Below, one piece after another: positions 11,208-23,137 of a stretch of 64,000 nt of DNA. Source of the DNA: Porites lobata (taxonomy: Eukaryota > Cnidaria > Anthozoa > Scleractinia > Poritidae); assembly GCA_942486035.1 (NCBI GenBank), contig CALNXK010000008.1, positions 2,913,501 through 2,977,500 on the forward strand. The letters run 5' to 3'. The translations under genes were made by a program, and so were the position numbers. The notes beneath the pieces were generated by a model. The model was not told where the DNA came from. It saw nothing but the letters and a program-made list of their open reading frames with translations, and ran no database searches. Position 1 is the stretch's first letter, and every line of letters starts with the position of its first letter.

Positions 11208-11819
11208 CAGGCCCGTAACCAGGATTTTATTTGGGGGGGTGCTAACGAGGCCAAAGCGGACCCAACTACGGAAATGTATCTTTTATCGTCTGATCCGTTT
11301 ATTTAGGAAAGTAGCAATACATGAGAAATTGTAACGGCAAAGAACACGGTAGGAACTGAATATTACATTTTTCGAATACAACTGTTTGAATTTAGTTATA
11401 AAGGAGTAATTTTACGATGTAAAATGATACATCAAAATACTGCGGAACCAATCCGTCAGAACAGTTCCGAGCTCCAGGCTCCGTTGGTGTAGCGACTAAA
11501 TCTCAGAGCGTAATAATGGGATCAAGACTGGTGGACATTGCGAAAATGAGTATGATTTACCGTTTATATCTCGCTGTAAAACTGTAGTTAACTGAGATAG
11601 ATCTGAAGTCGTGGTTTCAGCTGGGCTGTCGTCGCAGACTGCACTGTCATTGTCAGCGTCTGATAGCTCTTGACGGGGTACTTTAATGACCCATTGCATT
11701 TGTATCGAGAGACTGGCAAGATTTAGCTGCAGCCTTCCTTTTTCTACTTTCCTGTTCTCTCCTACCCATAACGTATTACACAAAAAACTAATTTTGCATC
11801 TTCAGGCGTTAATGCGCTC

Positions 11820-11852
<33 letters not shown>

Positions 11853-13523
11853 GGACGTGTCTGACAAAAATCGTGAGATCGCTCCCTTGTCATTGTCTAG
11901 CTCGTCGTAAACTCCCGTGCAAAGCCTGCGCCCCGGGGCCTGCGCACGTTATTCATTTACATAAGCTCGGACATCTGTGCGCTCATTGAAATGCTCTGAA
12001 TGGCTCGGGCTACTAGAGTGTAGCTCAGGTTTTATTTCCCCAGTGAATACACCACTGCTTTTTCCATTCTTTGATTTTGTTTAAATATCACTGCACAACC
12101 TCGTCCCCAGGGCTTTTCCCTTAAAATATGGGTGGGGCGGGAAAAGGCCCTGGCATCGGCTGGTCACGTGTCCGCTCGTACACCCTAAAATCCTGGGTGT
12201 AATAAATTAGCGCTATGTGAAATGATAAAATTATGTGTAACCTCACAGCGTGCGATCTTGGTCGGCCTTGAATATCTCTTAACGATTAACAATAAGTTTT
12301 ACAAGATTTCCTTTTTGTCACAGATACTGGCCATGGTAATGTTTTGCTTTCCTCCGATTTCTATGAAGGGACAGAGGATAACATTTGTAAAACTGCTGTT
12401 TACAGAACGGTATAATTGACAGACAAGCTATCGTACATGCATAAAGTTTGTACTGGAAAAGTCCACTTTCTCGACTCCTCTGATATTTTATTTCGTTTCT
12501 TGCGAAGTGGGCCGCCGTACACAGCCTAGTTCTATTCACCTTAACTCTCCGCCATATCATAGCGACGCGTGTTGGTTTAGACTTATCCAGTGTGACCTGT
12601 ATTTTTAAAAAATTCATTGACCTCTGCGATCAAACGACTGGCAACAAAGAAAGACTTGGGTCCATTTAAAATTGACAGAGCTGTAGTTGATTCCAATCGA
12701 TCAGTCAATCTTCCCTTTGATATAAGGAAAATTCTTTGTACTTATCCTCGGAAGAGAAAAGATATCAGAGGTCTTCCTGAATTTTTCAGATCGGCGACCT
12801 GTCATCGTTCCTGGCTGGAGGGCTAACTTGCATCCGACGCGGAGATTTGTTTGTTTTTTTGTCGGGTTGTAGAGAAGACCAGACTTCATAAAGCATTTTG
12901 ATGAACAATTCTTTTTCAATTAAGTTCAATTTGTTTAAATTCACTGCAGATCCTAGAGGCAAATGCCCGCATTGTTGTTTTACATTGGCCAAAATCACAT
13001 TCCGCTTGATCGTACGGTAATTCCACAGTCACAATGAATTTCAGTCGAAGTACTAGTGGCTCACTAGTTGATAACAGCTTTTCTCAACTCTGAAGCATTT
13101 GACATATTTTCTAAGTGACAACTTAGAGCCGGTAAACTTGAAGCATTTGAATAATGCGCAGTTAAATGGAATCGCACACTCGAAAATATTGACATAGTTC
13201 GCGATGTTATTATTTTCCATTGTTACTCCATTCAACTTCTGCCACCGCAAAACCAGCGGGTTGCCGCGGGTTGCATATAAATTAGCTTCTCAGGAATATT
13301 TAGGCTGTGCACGTGACCAGCCGATGCCAGGGCCTTTTCCCGCCCCACCCATTTTTTAAGGGAAAAGCCCTGGGGACGAAGTTGATCACTGCACTGTTAA
13401 GTTTGAAACTTCAGTTTAACCGACTGCCCGCCTTAACTTGGATATCGAGTATCAAAATGCGGACCTTTGGGGCCTGTGGGGAGGTGCGAACGCACCCCGT
13501 GCACCCCCCTGGTTACGGGCCTG
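11208..13523. mobile_element. DNA element with CAGGCCCGTAACC ends, carrying a nested element
   Basis: The ends CAGGCCCGTAACCAGG and CCTGGTTACGGGCCTG are perfect inverted repeats of 16 bp, each followed inward by a G-rich GGGGGGTGC stretch. The flanks are a 5-bp direct repeat ACCTA (11203-11207 and 13524-13528). Without the nested insertion at 12096-13384 the element would be about 1 kb. A 95-codon minus-strand frame at 11496-11783 matches nothing I recognise. The 5-bp duplication and CAGG ends parallel the MITEs at 2049 and 62050. Confidence 0.75.
12096..13384. mobile_element. Nested long-TIR element with 9-bp target duplication
   Basis: The first 74 bp (CAACCTCGTCCCCAGGGC ... GGCTGGTCACGTG) recur inverted at 13311-13384 with only two mismatches. 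The flanks are an exact 9-bp direct repeat ATCACTGCA (12087-12095 and 13385-13393). Long TIRs and a 9-bp duplication fit Mutator-like or foldback-like elements. The 1.1-kb interior has no recognisable transposase and is AT-rich, so the element is non-autonomous. Confidence 0.85.
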
Positions 13524-13528
13524 ACCTA

Positions 13529-15527
13529 AAGCATTAATTCTGTTCACCGGTGGAGGGAAAGAGCCCGTGAAGGAAGCAAGCTGAAATAACCAGAACATTT
13601 CTTTTCTACGCCAACTAATTTTTTTCCTTAACTATCCCGTCCTTGAAAGGAGGTGCTTAATTCAAATCCTCAGTTGCACTAGATTGGGTCAGAGAGAGAC
13701 TGAGACCGCGTTAGCAGTCTTTCGTTTTCTTCAGCTTTAGTGACGGTTCACCGCGAGACACTAGAAACGAAGGCGTCTCGTCTCCTCTTAACTTGTTACA
13801 TGGTTTTTCAGACTTGGATTTCCGGATTTGGAACAAGCACAAAATTATTGCGAGGAGTTATTTGTCCTGTATCTTCGCCGAATGATGATCTATACCATTC
13901 GATGATGTTGTTAGCTTAGAGAAAAGTCTTAAGAAACAGAAAATTACTAACCAAAATTGACCCTATCACATTTTACACCGCGTAGAACGACAATGATTTT
14001 TGGAATTTCCGGTTACAGATCAAATAACTGTTTAACCTGAGATCAGGCGTTATTATTATTATTATTATTTTTTGCTTCTTTGGTTCTTTAGCTCGAGAGG
14101 GAAAAAAATAACGCCTGATACGTTCATTTAACAAGCCATCAACTGCCCCCAAATTTACATAATCTAACGTCTGCTTAACCTGTAATGTTATTAGCCAATC
14201 AGCGTTTACCAGACAGGAATCAAACTTTGGCAGGAATAATGCCGTTCTCTTTCGAAATGAATTTTAGGGAAAAGAAAATTTTTAAGTACGCTCAGATGGC
14301 GCTTCCTAAAAAAAAAATTTCAATGCTTCTTTTGTGATAAAATACTACCGTACCGTAGCTACCTAATACTACCGTACCGTAGCTAAGGTGAAGATTCCAT
14401 TCATGAATTGATTATTTGAAAAGTGAACCCGTTTGTCGCTTCTGTAACTTGTAGCCGGTATCAAATTGCATTCAAATCATCGGTGAATTTTTGACTGCAA
14501 TTTTTAGTAAACGATGTAACGGAATTAAAAATACTTCAGTGGATGAAATTTCTATTTAGATATTCTTCAAATTCAAGAAAACTGAGCCGGCAGAAATTTC
14601 ATAACGAACGCGCGTGTGTATTCTGTTCATTTATAGGCAAACAAAAATGCAGACTGAAATCAACAACAACTAACGGATGGCGGCGTTTTGGCCAATCGGA
14701 AAAGCGCAAATCGTCCGTATTGTTTCCTATCCAATCAGAAAAAAGTCCAGATTCTGGCTTTTTTGCATGTGATCTGTGAAAGAAATGTATCATTCCCTCT
14801 TCCTGAAAACAGATTACAGAGATAAATGGAGAGGGCATGATCGCAGGCTAACAACTGTCATGCTATATTTTGTGGGGCGAAGGGATTGGGTGAAGGGGCG
14901 AGTTGTGAAAATGTCCCTGTTAAAAATAAAGCCAATGGTATCTTGTTTCTAAAGGGAAACTATATGTCTCTCTCTATCCTATTCCACGGGTTAGGGGTAG
15001 CTTTACTCTCAAGCCTGAAAAAGTGTCATTATAATCTATACCTCAAAGACTATTTATAAGCCACTGAAGTCCTATAGTTTTAAGAAACAGAAAATTACTG
15101 TTCAGACCCAGTCGTTTCTTGTTTCAGAAGGCTGACTTGCCAATATTTATTCATAACGGTAGAAGTTACTATACAGCCCCAACTTGAAAACATGCAGTCG
15201 GCAGACCCATGAACACCCATTATGGGGGTCTTGTTTTCAAATTGATTGTAAATCATGATGTCTACAATAGTTTCCAATTTAATGAGAACAGGGTATCTAG
15301 TGCCAGTACCACCGGAGCCTAAGGTATCTAAAATAAAACACCCCGGCAAATCGTCTACGCATGCGCCAGGTTGAGCATTTCCGGTCCCTTTTTCAGTCAC
15401 ACTTTCCAGTCAGATCAAAGTCTCCCGCGCGCTCTCGGCTTCATTCTGTGTGCAGTGTGTGGGTCAGTTGTTTTGCCTCATGCTGCTCGTGTTTTTGATT
15501 ATTTTGTAGTTATTGAAATTGTTTTTA
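13529..15527. other. Noncoding; hairpin, short tandem repeat, CCAAT boxes
   Basis: Positions 14043-14119 form a hairpin-prone repeat (ATCAGGCGTTATT ... AATAACGCCTGAT) around an (ATT)n run. Positions 14341-14385 hold two direct copies of a 24-bp unit (AATACTACCGTACCGTAGCT). Two CCAAT boxes lie near 14692 and 14730. No coding region is recognised. Confidence 0.5.
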
Positions 15528-15581
15528 TGGATAACCAGGCACAGATCACTGAAACAATTAGTCGATTAGATTCAGAAAAGG
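15528..15581 (+). CDS. Candidate first coding exon of an unidentified gene
   Basis: ATGGATAACCAG opens 18 codons (MDNQAQITETISRLDSEK) that end exactly at a strong donor, AAAAG|GTAAGA, in phase 0. The upstream frame stays open to 15371, so the ATG is not fixed by a stop. The amino-acid pattern looks protein-like, but I do not recognise it. It could join the candidate exon at 17081 in phase 0, giving about 74 aa. This is a weak prediction from splice signals only. Confidence 0.25.
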
Positions 15582-17029
15582 TAAGATGATAATAACTCAG
15601 TGTGTAATTTTGGCTAATTTGAGCGTTAGGTAAACTGATTTTCATTCACGAAAACAAAGTTTTTGACTGTTATTTTTCACTTAACCCGGCTGAAACTAAG
15701 ACATAAAAAGTTATCATTGCAAGCTTGTGTATTGTAGTTCTAATTTTCAGTTCTTCAGTTTCTCAGTCTTCATGTCTTAAGGCCGACTCGAGCTTTTTTT
15801 GGAAAACGACAACACACAATCGCTTTGTAGTTTTATTTACCAGTGACTTTTACCGTGTTTCGAAACGAAACTCTTCTGGGTTGATTGCCATGAAACATAA
15901 GCTTAATTATACTGTTGAGGTTGGCAGCAAGTGGACCACTCTATTTATTTTTTTCATTCTCAGAATCAGAGAGCGAAGCTGGTTCGATGGCCGGGCTTTT
16001 AGAAGTCGAACTTTTCATGCCATGTATTTAGCAGCTGGAAGTTTCGTGTTTGCATGAGATGCAGCCGAGCCGCACAGTCTGAAATTATTGAAGTCTTCAA
16101 CCAAAGAACAACCATGTAAAAGAATTAAATAGGCATTTCCTTGAATGAAAGCCATTTATAGGCATGTTTAGTTTCCCGGCACTGAAAACTCCGGGTGTTC
16201 GTGACTGCAGTCATCAAAGTCGAAGTTGTTATTAAATCCCGCCCATCTTTTGTTTTGAGTTCTCGTTTACTCTGATAATAAAAAAATTATTGGACGGACT
16301 AAAATTTTATTTCCTGGTTTAAGTGTTAATGATAATGATGACGTCTTTATTTTGGTTTCTTTCATAAGCATTGTTATTCTTTTCTTAGCTATCGCTTTCT
16401 CCCAATTAACTTATGCCAAACCAGTAACATGCAAGAAGGCCAGTAAAAACAAACTCGTCTTGTCGAGCGCTCGCGACCTGCAAACTTCTAACATCATTTT
16501 CATCATTTTGGTGCAAACAGATAACCATGTGGTGCAAAAGTTTGACGCCAGAAAAATATATAAGCTTCCAAATGAAACGATTTTTTTCGCCCCCTTTTTT
16601 GTCTGTTTCTCCCTTTTTGCTTTTAAACTTGGTGCAACGGCAATGTTATGCTTACGCAATTGGTTTATATATTAGACCGGAAATAAAAAGCTGACTGGAT
16701 GTTAAATTCTGTGCTCATGCGCAGTGCGTTTTGCCGCGGTGTTCTAAAATAATGGCTACATGCTCACTAGGCGGTGTGCGCACTGGGATCGCAAAGCATC
16801 ATGGGCGATATTCAAAATCTGATCATTTGTGTTAAGGTGGCGAGGAGTGAATATCTCGTAGGAAGCGACTGCGAAACGAATATTCGTTAAATACGCTGTA
16901 GAAATCAGCGATTTACCTCAGAGACGGCTGTAAAAACAAAGGCTATCGAATTATCGGGGGCAAACAGTGTCATTCCGTTAATAAGTGTAATTTGTTCGAA
17001 ATTACTCGCATGCAGTCTATGCTTCAGTC
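15582..17029. other. No secure gene; possible promoter near 16700-16860
   Basis: A short GC-richer patch (16710-16860) has GCGCAGTGCG and an AAGCATCATGGGCGAT sequence reminiscent of promoter-associated ACTACAATTCCC-type motifs. The 107-codon frame at 16352-16675 starts like a signal peptide but lacks an ATG and any support. Confidence 0.3.
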
Positions 17030-17251
17030 ATGAAAGTACTAAAGGTAAGACCTGGGGTTCGCCGGAAAAAGTGATTTCAGCGTCAGATTAGTGCAACTAG
17101 ACTTACGAGGTACTACGACGATTTCTTCATTATTAGCAAGACGAATTTAAGCCTAAGTTGGCTTGAAAATCTTGTAAGATTGTGTGATAGTATGCTTCCT
17201 TCTGACAAGATAGCCCTAAAACATTTGCCAACTACTATAAGAGAACTTTAG
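17030..17251 (+). pseudogene. Short unidentified coding segment with an in-frame TGA
   Basis: ATG at 17030 opens MKVLKVRPGVRRKK, then TGA at 17072-17074. The same frame continues after TTTCAG as a protein-like stretch (RQISATRLTRYYDDFF, SLSWLENLVRLCDSMLP, DKIALKHLPTTIREL) to a TAG at 17249. AATAAA follows near 17352. The TGA could lie in an intron ending at 17080 (a GTAAGA donor at 17045 would make it only 36 bp, too short for an animal). Alternatively 17081 is a terminal exon joined to an upstream exon, or the segment is a dead copy. I do not recognise the family. Confidence 0.3.
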
Positions 17252-19350
17252 CGGGTCAGCTTTACAGGGATTCAGCTCTCTGTTGGCACCCTGTTTGCAT
17301 TTGTTTTTTTTTTACCATCTGTATTTATCACACATGAAGTAAATGAAAAGTAAATAAAGATATCAATACATGTACAGTGGGTTGTGTCCTATTTATAAAC
17401 AATTTTGAGCACTACTTTCTTCAGGGATCTTTAGTCTTAATAAAAAGCTAATGAAGAAATACTGCAAACTAGTATCCTTGCTTTCTATATAATTGGTATG
17501 AGTCACAGAATGTAAGGTTTGAAATTGAAAATGGCATTCAGTATTTGTGATTACTAATCCTCTTACAGTCAAGCAGATTAAGTTACAAGAATTGAGCCTA
17601 GGAGACGTTCATAGTTTTTGCCTTCATTTATATCATATGAATGATTGTATCAGTATGTACAAACACATGTCATCGCATATGTTTTGAATGACAATAATAA
17701 TTTTTTAAATTCAAAATGTGAAAAGCTTATCTGTGTTTACAAATCTACTGTAATCAGGGGAAACGTGTAGGGAGACCCCTTTCCTTTCTTGTGATCCCCC
17801 TCCCTCCAACTACTTTTGTTTAATTCAAATGTTGTGTCATAGGTGTTATTTAGGAGCAAACTTTTGGGTAAATGTATTTATATTTTATTATATTGGCATG
17901 GTGATTAGTATTTCAGTGCTGTCATTTTATAGTGACGGGTATTATTTTACCTTCCATGTTGTTGATATACTTCAGTCTTTTGGGTTACTGTGGTGGATCC
18001 TAGTAGTACCCCCTTTTTCCCACTTTGGATATCTTGTAATTAATTTTTTTTCTCAGGTAAAAATTTTATTTGTCTTTTGTTTCAACTCCATTTGCACGCA
18101 TTAAAATACTCCAAAACATCTAAGAAAAATAAAAATTACCTGAGATAAAAAATTAACTACATCAGATATTCCCTTTCCTGTCAACTGTTTTTCCCTTAGC
18201 CTTGGTTGTGCAATTATAATTATTTTAGTACATCTATGAGATAAACTGTGTTAACTCAAGCCCCCAAAATATGCAAATTCCTTGATATAACTGTGTTCTT
18301 GGGGTAAATAGGTTGACTGACCTCAGTGTATAAGCAGTTTGTTGCCTAGCTGTTCAAAATTCCTCAAAACTATAATAACCCTAACATCCACCCACACAGA
18401 CACACACACACACTAGTCTTAAACAGAGATATTTATTAATTTGACAATCAAGTGTGATAAGAACAATGGGAATATTCCATTGACTAGAATCAAAGTGCCA
18501 GCTTGGTGGCTTCTACATGACACTACTCGTGCATTTCTATCACCACTTTTTTTTAATAAAGGGTGGCTGTTTTCAAAATGTACAGGGTTTATCTTTATTT
18601 AAAGTTAATTTCTTATCTTTGAGAAAAAAATATTCAGGTGCTTTCATCATACTCTCAGAGGCTTCACATGCATCACATTATCATTTTACTTGCTGTAATT
18701 TGTTTGTTTCCAACCAGACTTCAGTAGGCCATTTTTCACTCATATATTTTTTTTCATAAATCTGACATTTGTTATGTGCAATCGTCCACAGGCTTCATGC
18801 TCCTGTTCAAAACCAATGAACTATTTTGTAATTAAGTTGTGGTTACAAGAGTGTCACTTCCAGTGACATGTCACGTCCGTGCAAGGCCACATTTTGGTAT
18901 GAAAACATGTCGGTTTAAATTCGAAAAAACTATTTCAAAAAGTGGGGAGCGTTGGAGAGAGGAGCGTTTATACCTTGGCGTAGAACAATCTTTGTAAAAA
19001 CACTCAAGACTAGTTTCTGTCGTCAGTGAGCACTATGATACAAATTATAGCTCTCCAAACAGCGGGTTCAAATTTCATGCTCGTAGAGTCTTCGTGCTCC
19101 GTGTTTTTGATTGTAATGGGGAATGTTGATTTTTTTCTGCACAGAAAAAGCCTAAATAAGTATAAGTTTATGTAATTGTGGATAACTTTCTCAGAAAAGA
19201 ACTATGTCTATCGAAATATAAAGCATATAACCTGGGAAATTTCTCGACCTTCGCCGCCATCTTGAAAATTCTACATCCACAATGCATCGCAATCCTAGTG
19301 CGTACTTGCCGCATGCTCACGAAGCTCACTTCGCTTTGCACGACCAAAAT
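17252..19350. other. AT-rich noncoding region with small repeats
   Basis: Positions 18038-18166 form an inverted repeat (arms TAATTAATTTTTTTTCTCAGG and CCTGAGATAAAAAATTAAC), probably a MITE. Positions 18390-18413 are a (CA)n microsatellite. Around 19255-19310 a CGCCATCTTGAAAATTCTAC and ATGCATCGC patch resembles promoter-type sequence seen inverted near 16780. No gene is recognised. Confidence 0.45.
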
Positions 19351-19397
19351 TAGCCTGCGTAGCAGGCGCTAGGAAGTAGCGCCTGCTACGCAGGCTA
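19351..19397. mobile_element. 47-bp palindromic MITE with TAGCCTG ends
   Basis: A 19-bp arm TAGCCTGCGTAGCAGGCGC is followed by a 9-base loop and its perfect inverse ending CAGGCTA. The flanks are an exact 9-bp direct repeat GACCAAAAT (19342-19350 and 19398-19406). It shares its end sequence with the elements at 423-479 and 57680-57813. Confidence 0.85.
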
Positions 19398-19525
19398 GAC
19401 CAAAATCCAACAACGTTCCATCAAACCTCTTCGAAACCTCTACTGAGGAGAAAGCAGGAGAGTTTCAGGGCGATAACCAAGAGATGAATCACAATGGTTG
19501 CAACTGATTTTGATTGAAAGCCAAA

Positions 19526-21630
19526 GGGTGTCTAGAAAACGACGACCTAGAAAACGAAGACCTACGACCTAGAAAACAGCGACCTAGAAAACGACGACCT
19601 AGAAAACGACGACCTAGAAAACGACGACCTAGAAAACGACGACCTAAAAAAAACCGCGGGGAGTGGGGGGCGCTTAATAGAAGTGTGCGAAATGCCCCAT
19701 CCCCGGACAAAACCAAAATAGCATACTCATAGCAAATCTCAGTGTAATCTTATCAAACGTGCCAAACACCCACGCAAATCGCTCATAGCCTCTAGTTACC
19801 CGGGGCTGGTTATAAGTAATGCTAAGGTCAAAAGGTCTAATTTGCACGTGCAGCACACGTTTTTGCACATCGTAGTAGGTGCAGACGATTCTCTCAGAAC
19901 CAAAATTTCTTGGATGCATTTTGGACACTTTCCATTCACCCAAAACTTAAGAAACTTTGGAAACAGCGGCAATTGGTACATTATTTTCCCGGAAAAGTTC
20001 CCAGACTTCCGGAAACGTTTCCGAAATGCGAACCATTCAGCCGGAAATTTTAGACATTCGGGAGCAAATTTGAATGCGGAAAGAAAACTACCCGATGATA
20101 ATTTTCGAAAATTTGCGTATATATTGCGAAAATGCTGTTCCATATTATTATTATATTTTGAAAATAAAGAAAGAAGGGCTTCAACATTTTCCAGTACCTT
20201 TCCCGGGACCTTTCCATACATGAAACGGCAGCATACCGGTAACGAGAATTGTGAAATATTATATGGGACACAATGAAGGTTGACAGGTTGACATGTCATC
20301 AGATTTGAACTGTATTTAAACTGTAAGATTTGAATCGTATCATCCTAGGAGTTTCTGTTTCCTCACAGGTCCGACAGCGTGGTATATATATAAATATGCA
20401 GTGAGATCTCCGGTAGAACTTTTGAATTGTTCAGAAATAAATTATTACATCACGTGAAATAGAGACAACGCCGCAGAGCAAAAATAAAAAATTTCACTTC
20501 GGTTCATCTTAAATTCTTCCATCACTTTCACGCAATGCACAATGTAATGTCCGAGAGAAAACAATAGCTCCTGCGACGACACTAGGCACTCTGTAACTGC
20601 TGTTTAAAAATGCGAGAGACGGTTTTATAAACCGCGTTATGAAAATAACGCAAGAACAATAGATGTAGGTATCTCGCTGGGCACATGTAACAAAGGTTTA
20701 CGTTAATGAATAAATCAATCGATTTTTTCCGCCTAAACGTGAAAATTTCCCAAATTTTGACTTTTAGAAAGACTTCGTTCCCCAAACCTCTTTTTATTAA
20801 CACACTCCGGGATCGCTCATGAAACTAACCCGATATACTTTTAATAAGTAATCACCAAGAGAGGTTATCCTCTCTTGGTAAACACTTTATTGTTCACCAC
20901 CCCCGGCCCAGCCAGCTCTAGAGTTGGAGGGTGTTTCCTTAGGAACTGGTTAGCTCAAATGACCACCAAGCTTTAATAATTATTCCATCTAAAAGAAATA
21001 CATTTATAATTCTCTATCAGAACAAACACAAATCGTCTTAATCTAGTAGCTAAATTCAGAAAACTTCAATGTTAACTTACTTCTGTGGCGGGTCGTTACA
21101 ACAATCGCACTTTACAGGTTAGCAAATTCTTTTAACAGATTCTTTAGGTAAGCGGATTTATAGACAGACTGTAAATTATTTTCTTTCTCACTTCGATTCT
21201 ACTGAAAAACTGGTTTGAAACACAATAAGCTAATACAATTCTTGTCATCAAATAAATCTATCCAAGAACAAACAGGAAACGTTTGTTTGATGAAAGAAAC
21301 AGAGGGGAGATCTCTTGTACCTTGCATTTCCATTTCCACCGTTTTATTCCTTGGCTTCATACCCTTAGCCGGTACAAATAATATTTACCATTTTTCTAAA
21401 ATTTTCCTTCTTCGCCCACCTCTCACCCCTTCATAATTCCCTCCTATCTTCCTCTTATTTCCCGCCCTCTGTACCCCTATAACCCCTTAATCCTTCGAGC
21501 TACCCCATCACTGCCGTCGTTTTCTAGGTCGTTGTTTTCTAGGTCGTCGTTTTCTAGGTCGTCGTTTTCTAGGTCGTCGTTTTCTAGGTCGTAGGTCTTC
21601 GTTTTCTAGGTCGTCGTTTTCTAGACACCC
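19526..21630. mobile_element. Foldback-like element with minisatellite terminal inverted repeats
   Basis: The left end (19526-19650) begins GGGTGTCTAGAAAACGACG and consists of about eight 15-bp units of the form GACGACCTAGAAAAC, including an irregular GAAGACCTACGACC unit. The right end (about 21515-21630) is the inverse of this, irregular unit included, and finishes CTAGACACCC. The flanks are an exact 9-bp direct repeat AAAGCCAAA (19517-19525 and 21631-21639). The 1.9-kb interior holds no recognisable transposase. It has a perfect 11-bp-arm hairpin at 20854-20879 (ACCAAGAGAGG/CCTCTCTTGGT). TIRs built of tandem repeats plus a 9-bp duplication are the hallmark of Drosophila FB-type foldback elements; homology to FB is not implied. 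Confidence 0.85.
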
Positions 21631-21639
21631 AAAGCCAAA

Positions 21640-23137
21640 CCGTGTAAACGACAATGAAGGAGTCATTGTTTTTCGAGTTCAAGGTCCACCCGAAAACAAA
21701 GCAAGGTTGCAAGCTCCTTATCATAATAAACTTATTATAATAACCATCCCTGAACTATAAAAACACGATAATCTTGCGCACTCACCTAATTAACAACTGA
21801 ATAGGATCTTTTCACATCAAATCAGTTTTTGCTGTCGCAAAGTAATTTGCAGTGGATCTTCACTGTCGAATCGAGCTGTCGCGATACCGTTAATGAGCAA
21901 AATTGAAGAGGAGCTAACGTTGATGAAGTTTGACACCACAAATAATGTTCCCATAAAACAGAATGGTGAATTTCCTCTGATTTACGTGCTTTCAGGTTCC
22001 TGCAACAGAAATTATTAGTACTGTTTGCTTTCTGGCTCTCTTATAATTGGCTTCTTTAACCCTACACTCTGCTTCCGCTGCTGCATGGTTAGAGTGGTAC
22101 GTCGGCTGCGCTTTTCTAGATTGCTCATAGAAATAAAAAATGAATTTTGTAAGGAAAATAGAAAATAACTTTACCTCGAAGATCAGTCTAAGGCAGGTTA
22201 GACGTTCAGTACGTCATTGAACTGTCCAAAGAAACATGAAGTTTGGTCCAAACGACGATGGCAGTGCATAAGGTATGCGTTACATTTCAAGACAAATATT
22301 TCAAAAGAGTTTGCGTGACCTTTAATATCAGTGCCAGGGAGCTTAAACAAAGATGTTTTTAAGCGACGCACGCCAACCGGAAGTGAGATTTGTTCCCTTT
22401 AAATTTGCCTTGACACTATCAGATTTGTATTGCTTAATGTCTTTACTCTTATTGAGATGATTTGCCCGAAAACTTGGCCAAAACCACTGCTCAAGAATCC
22501 ACTACAAGTTGACTTCCGTCCGAGCTCAATAACGACATTGCTTCTGGATATAGGGGTTAATTCAGTTAATTACTTCTAAACACGCCCGTGGTTTCGATTT
22601 CAGTTTCAGTTATCGTAAATAGGACACTAGAGACAAAAGTTAAAGGAGTGCTTATTTTAAAGGAAGGCTAAATTTGTGTCCCCTAATGCTTGAAAATCTC
22701 GAATCCCGACCAATATGCGATCGGGACAGGAAAAAACCCGATTTTCACATCTGTTTTGATAAATACACAAGAGCACCTAAAAGAGAGTGCGCTTAATTGA
22801 AACTGATACCCTGAAAACGTAAATATACCGCCTGAAATATAAAACAAAATCGAGTACTTGTATGTGAAAACACGCAAACAAAAATAAGCATAAAAATAAG
22901 ACTCAATTTAGCGAAAATTTTAGAGAGAAATCGCCCTCTCAGAACACAAGAATAGCGTTTCAGAGCATCAAAATTTCAAAATTTTCTCGGATAGCATGCT
23001 TCCAGACCCCCCCTGGTGGCTCGCGCCCTCGGCGCTCACGTGATTCGTCGGTTATTTAAAAATACATCCCGATTGTACGTACTCACAGGTTGGACTGTCT
23101 GACTATTCAAAATTGAAAATGAAAAATTTACAAGGTG
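21640..23137. other. No gene recognised
   Basis: AT-rich sequence without convincing coding frames, RNA genes or repeats. It ends just before the tandem duplicated block begins. Confidence 0.45.

Noticed and set aside
16352..16675. 107-codon frame with a signal-peptide-like beginning
   Set aside because: It starts with TTG, has no conserved cysteines or motifs, and ends in random-looking hydrophobic sequence.
17072..17074. TGA as selenocysteine codon
   Set aside because: No supporting family and no evident SECIS-like hairpin downstream; an intron or pseudogene is simpler.
19531..19650. Regular 15-bp repeats resembling a CRISPR array
   Set aside because: The units are contiguous with no unique spacers, recur inverted at 21515-21630 as transposon ends, and the DNA is animal.
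19842..20276. 144-codon frame in the foldback element as a transposase
   Set aside because: No catalytic or DNA-binding motif is visible, and the opposite strand is open to a similar extent.
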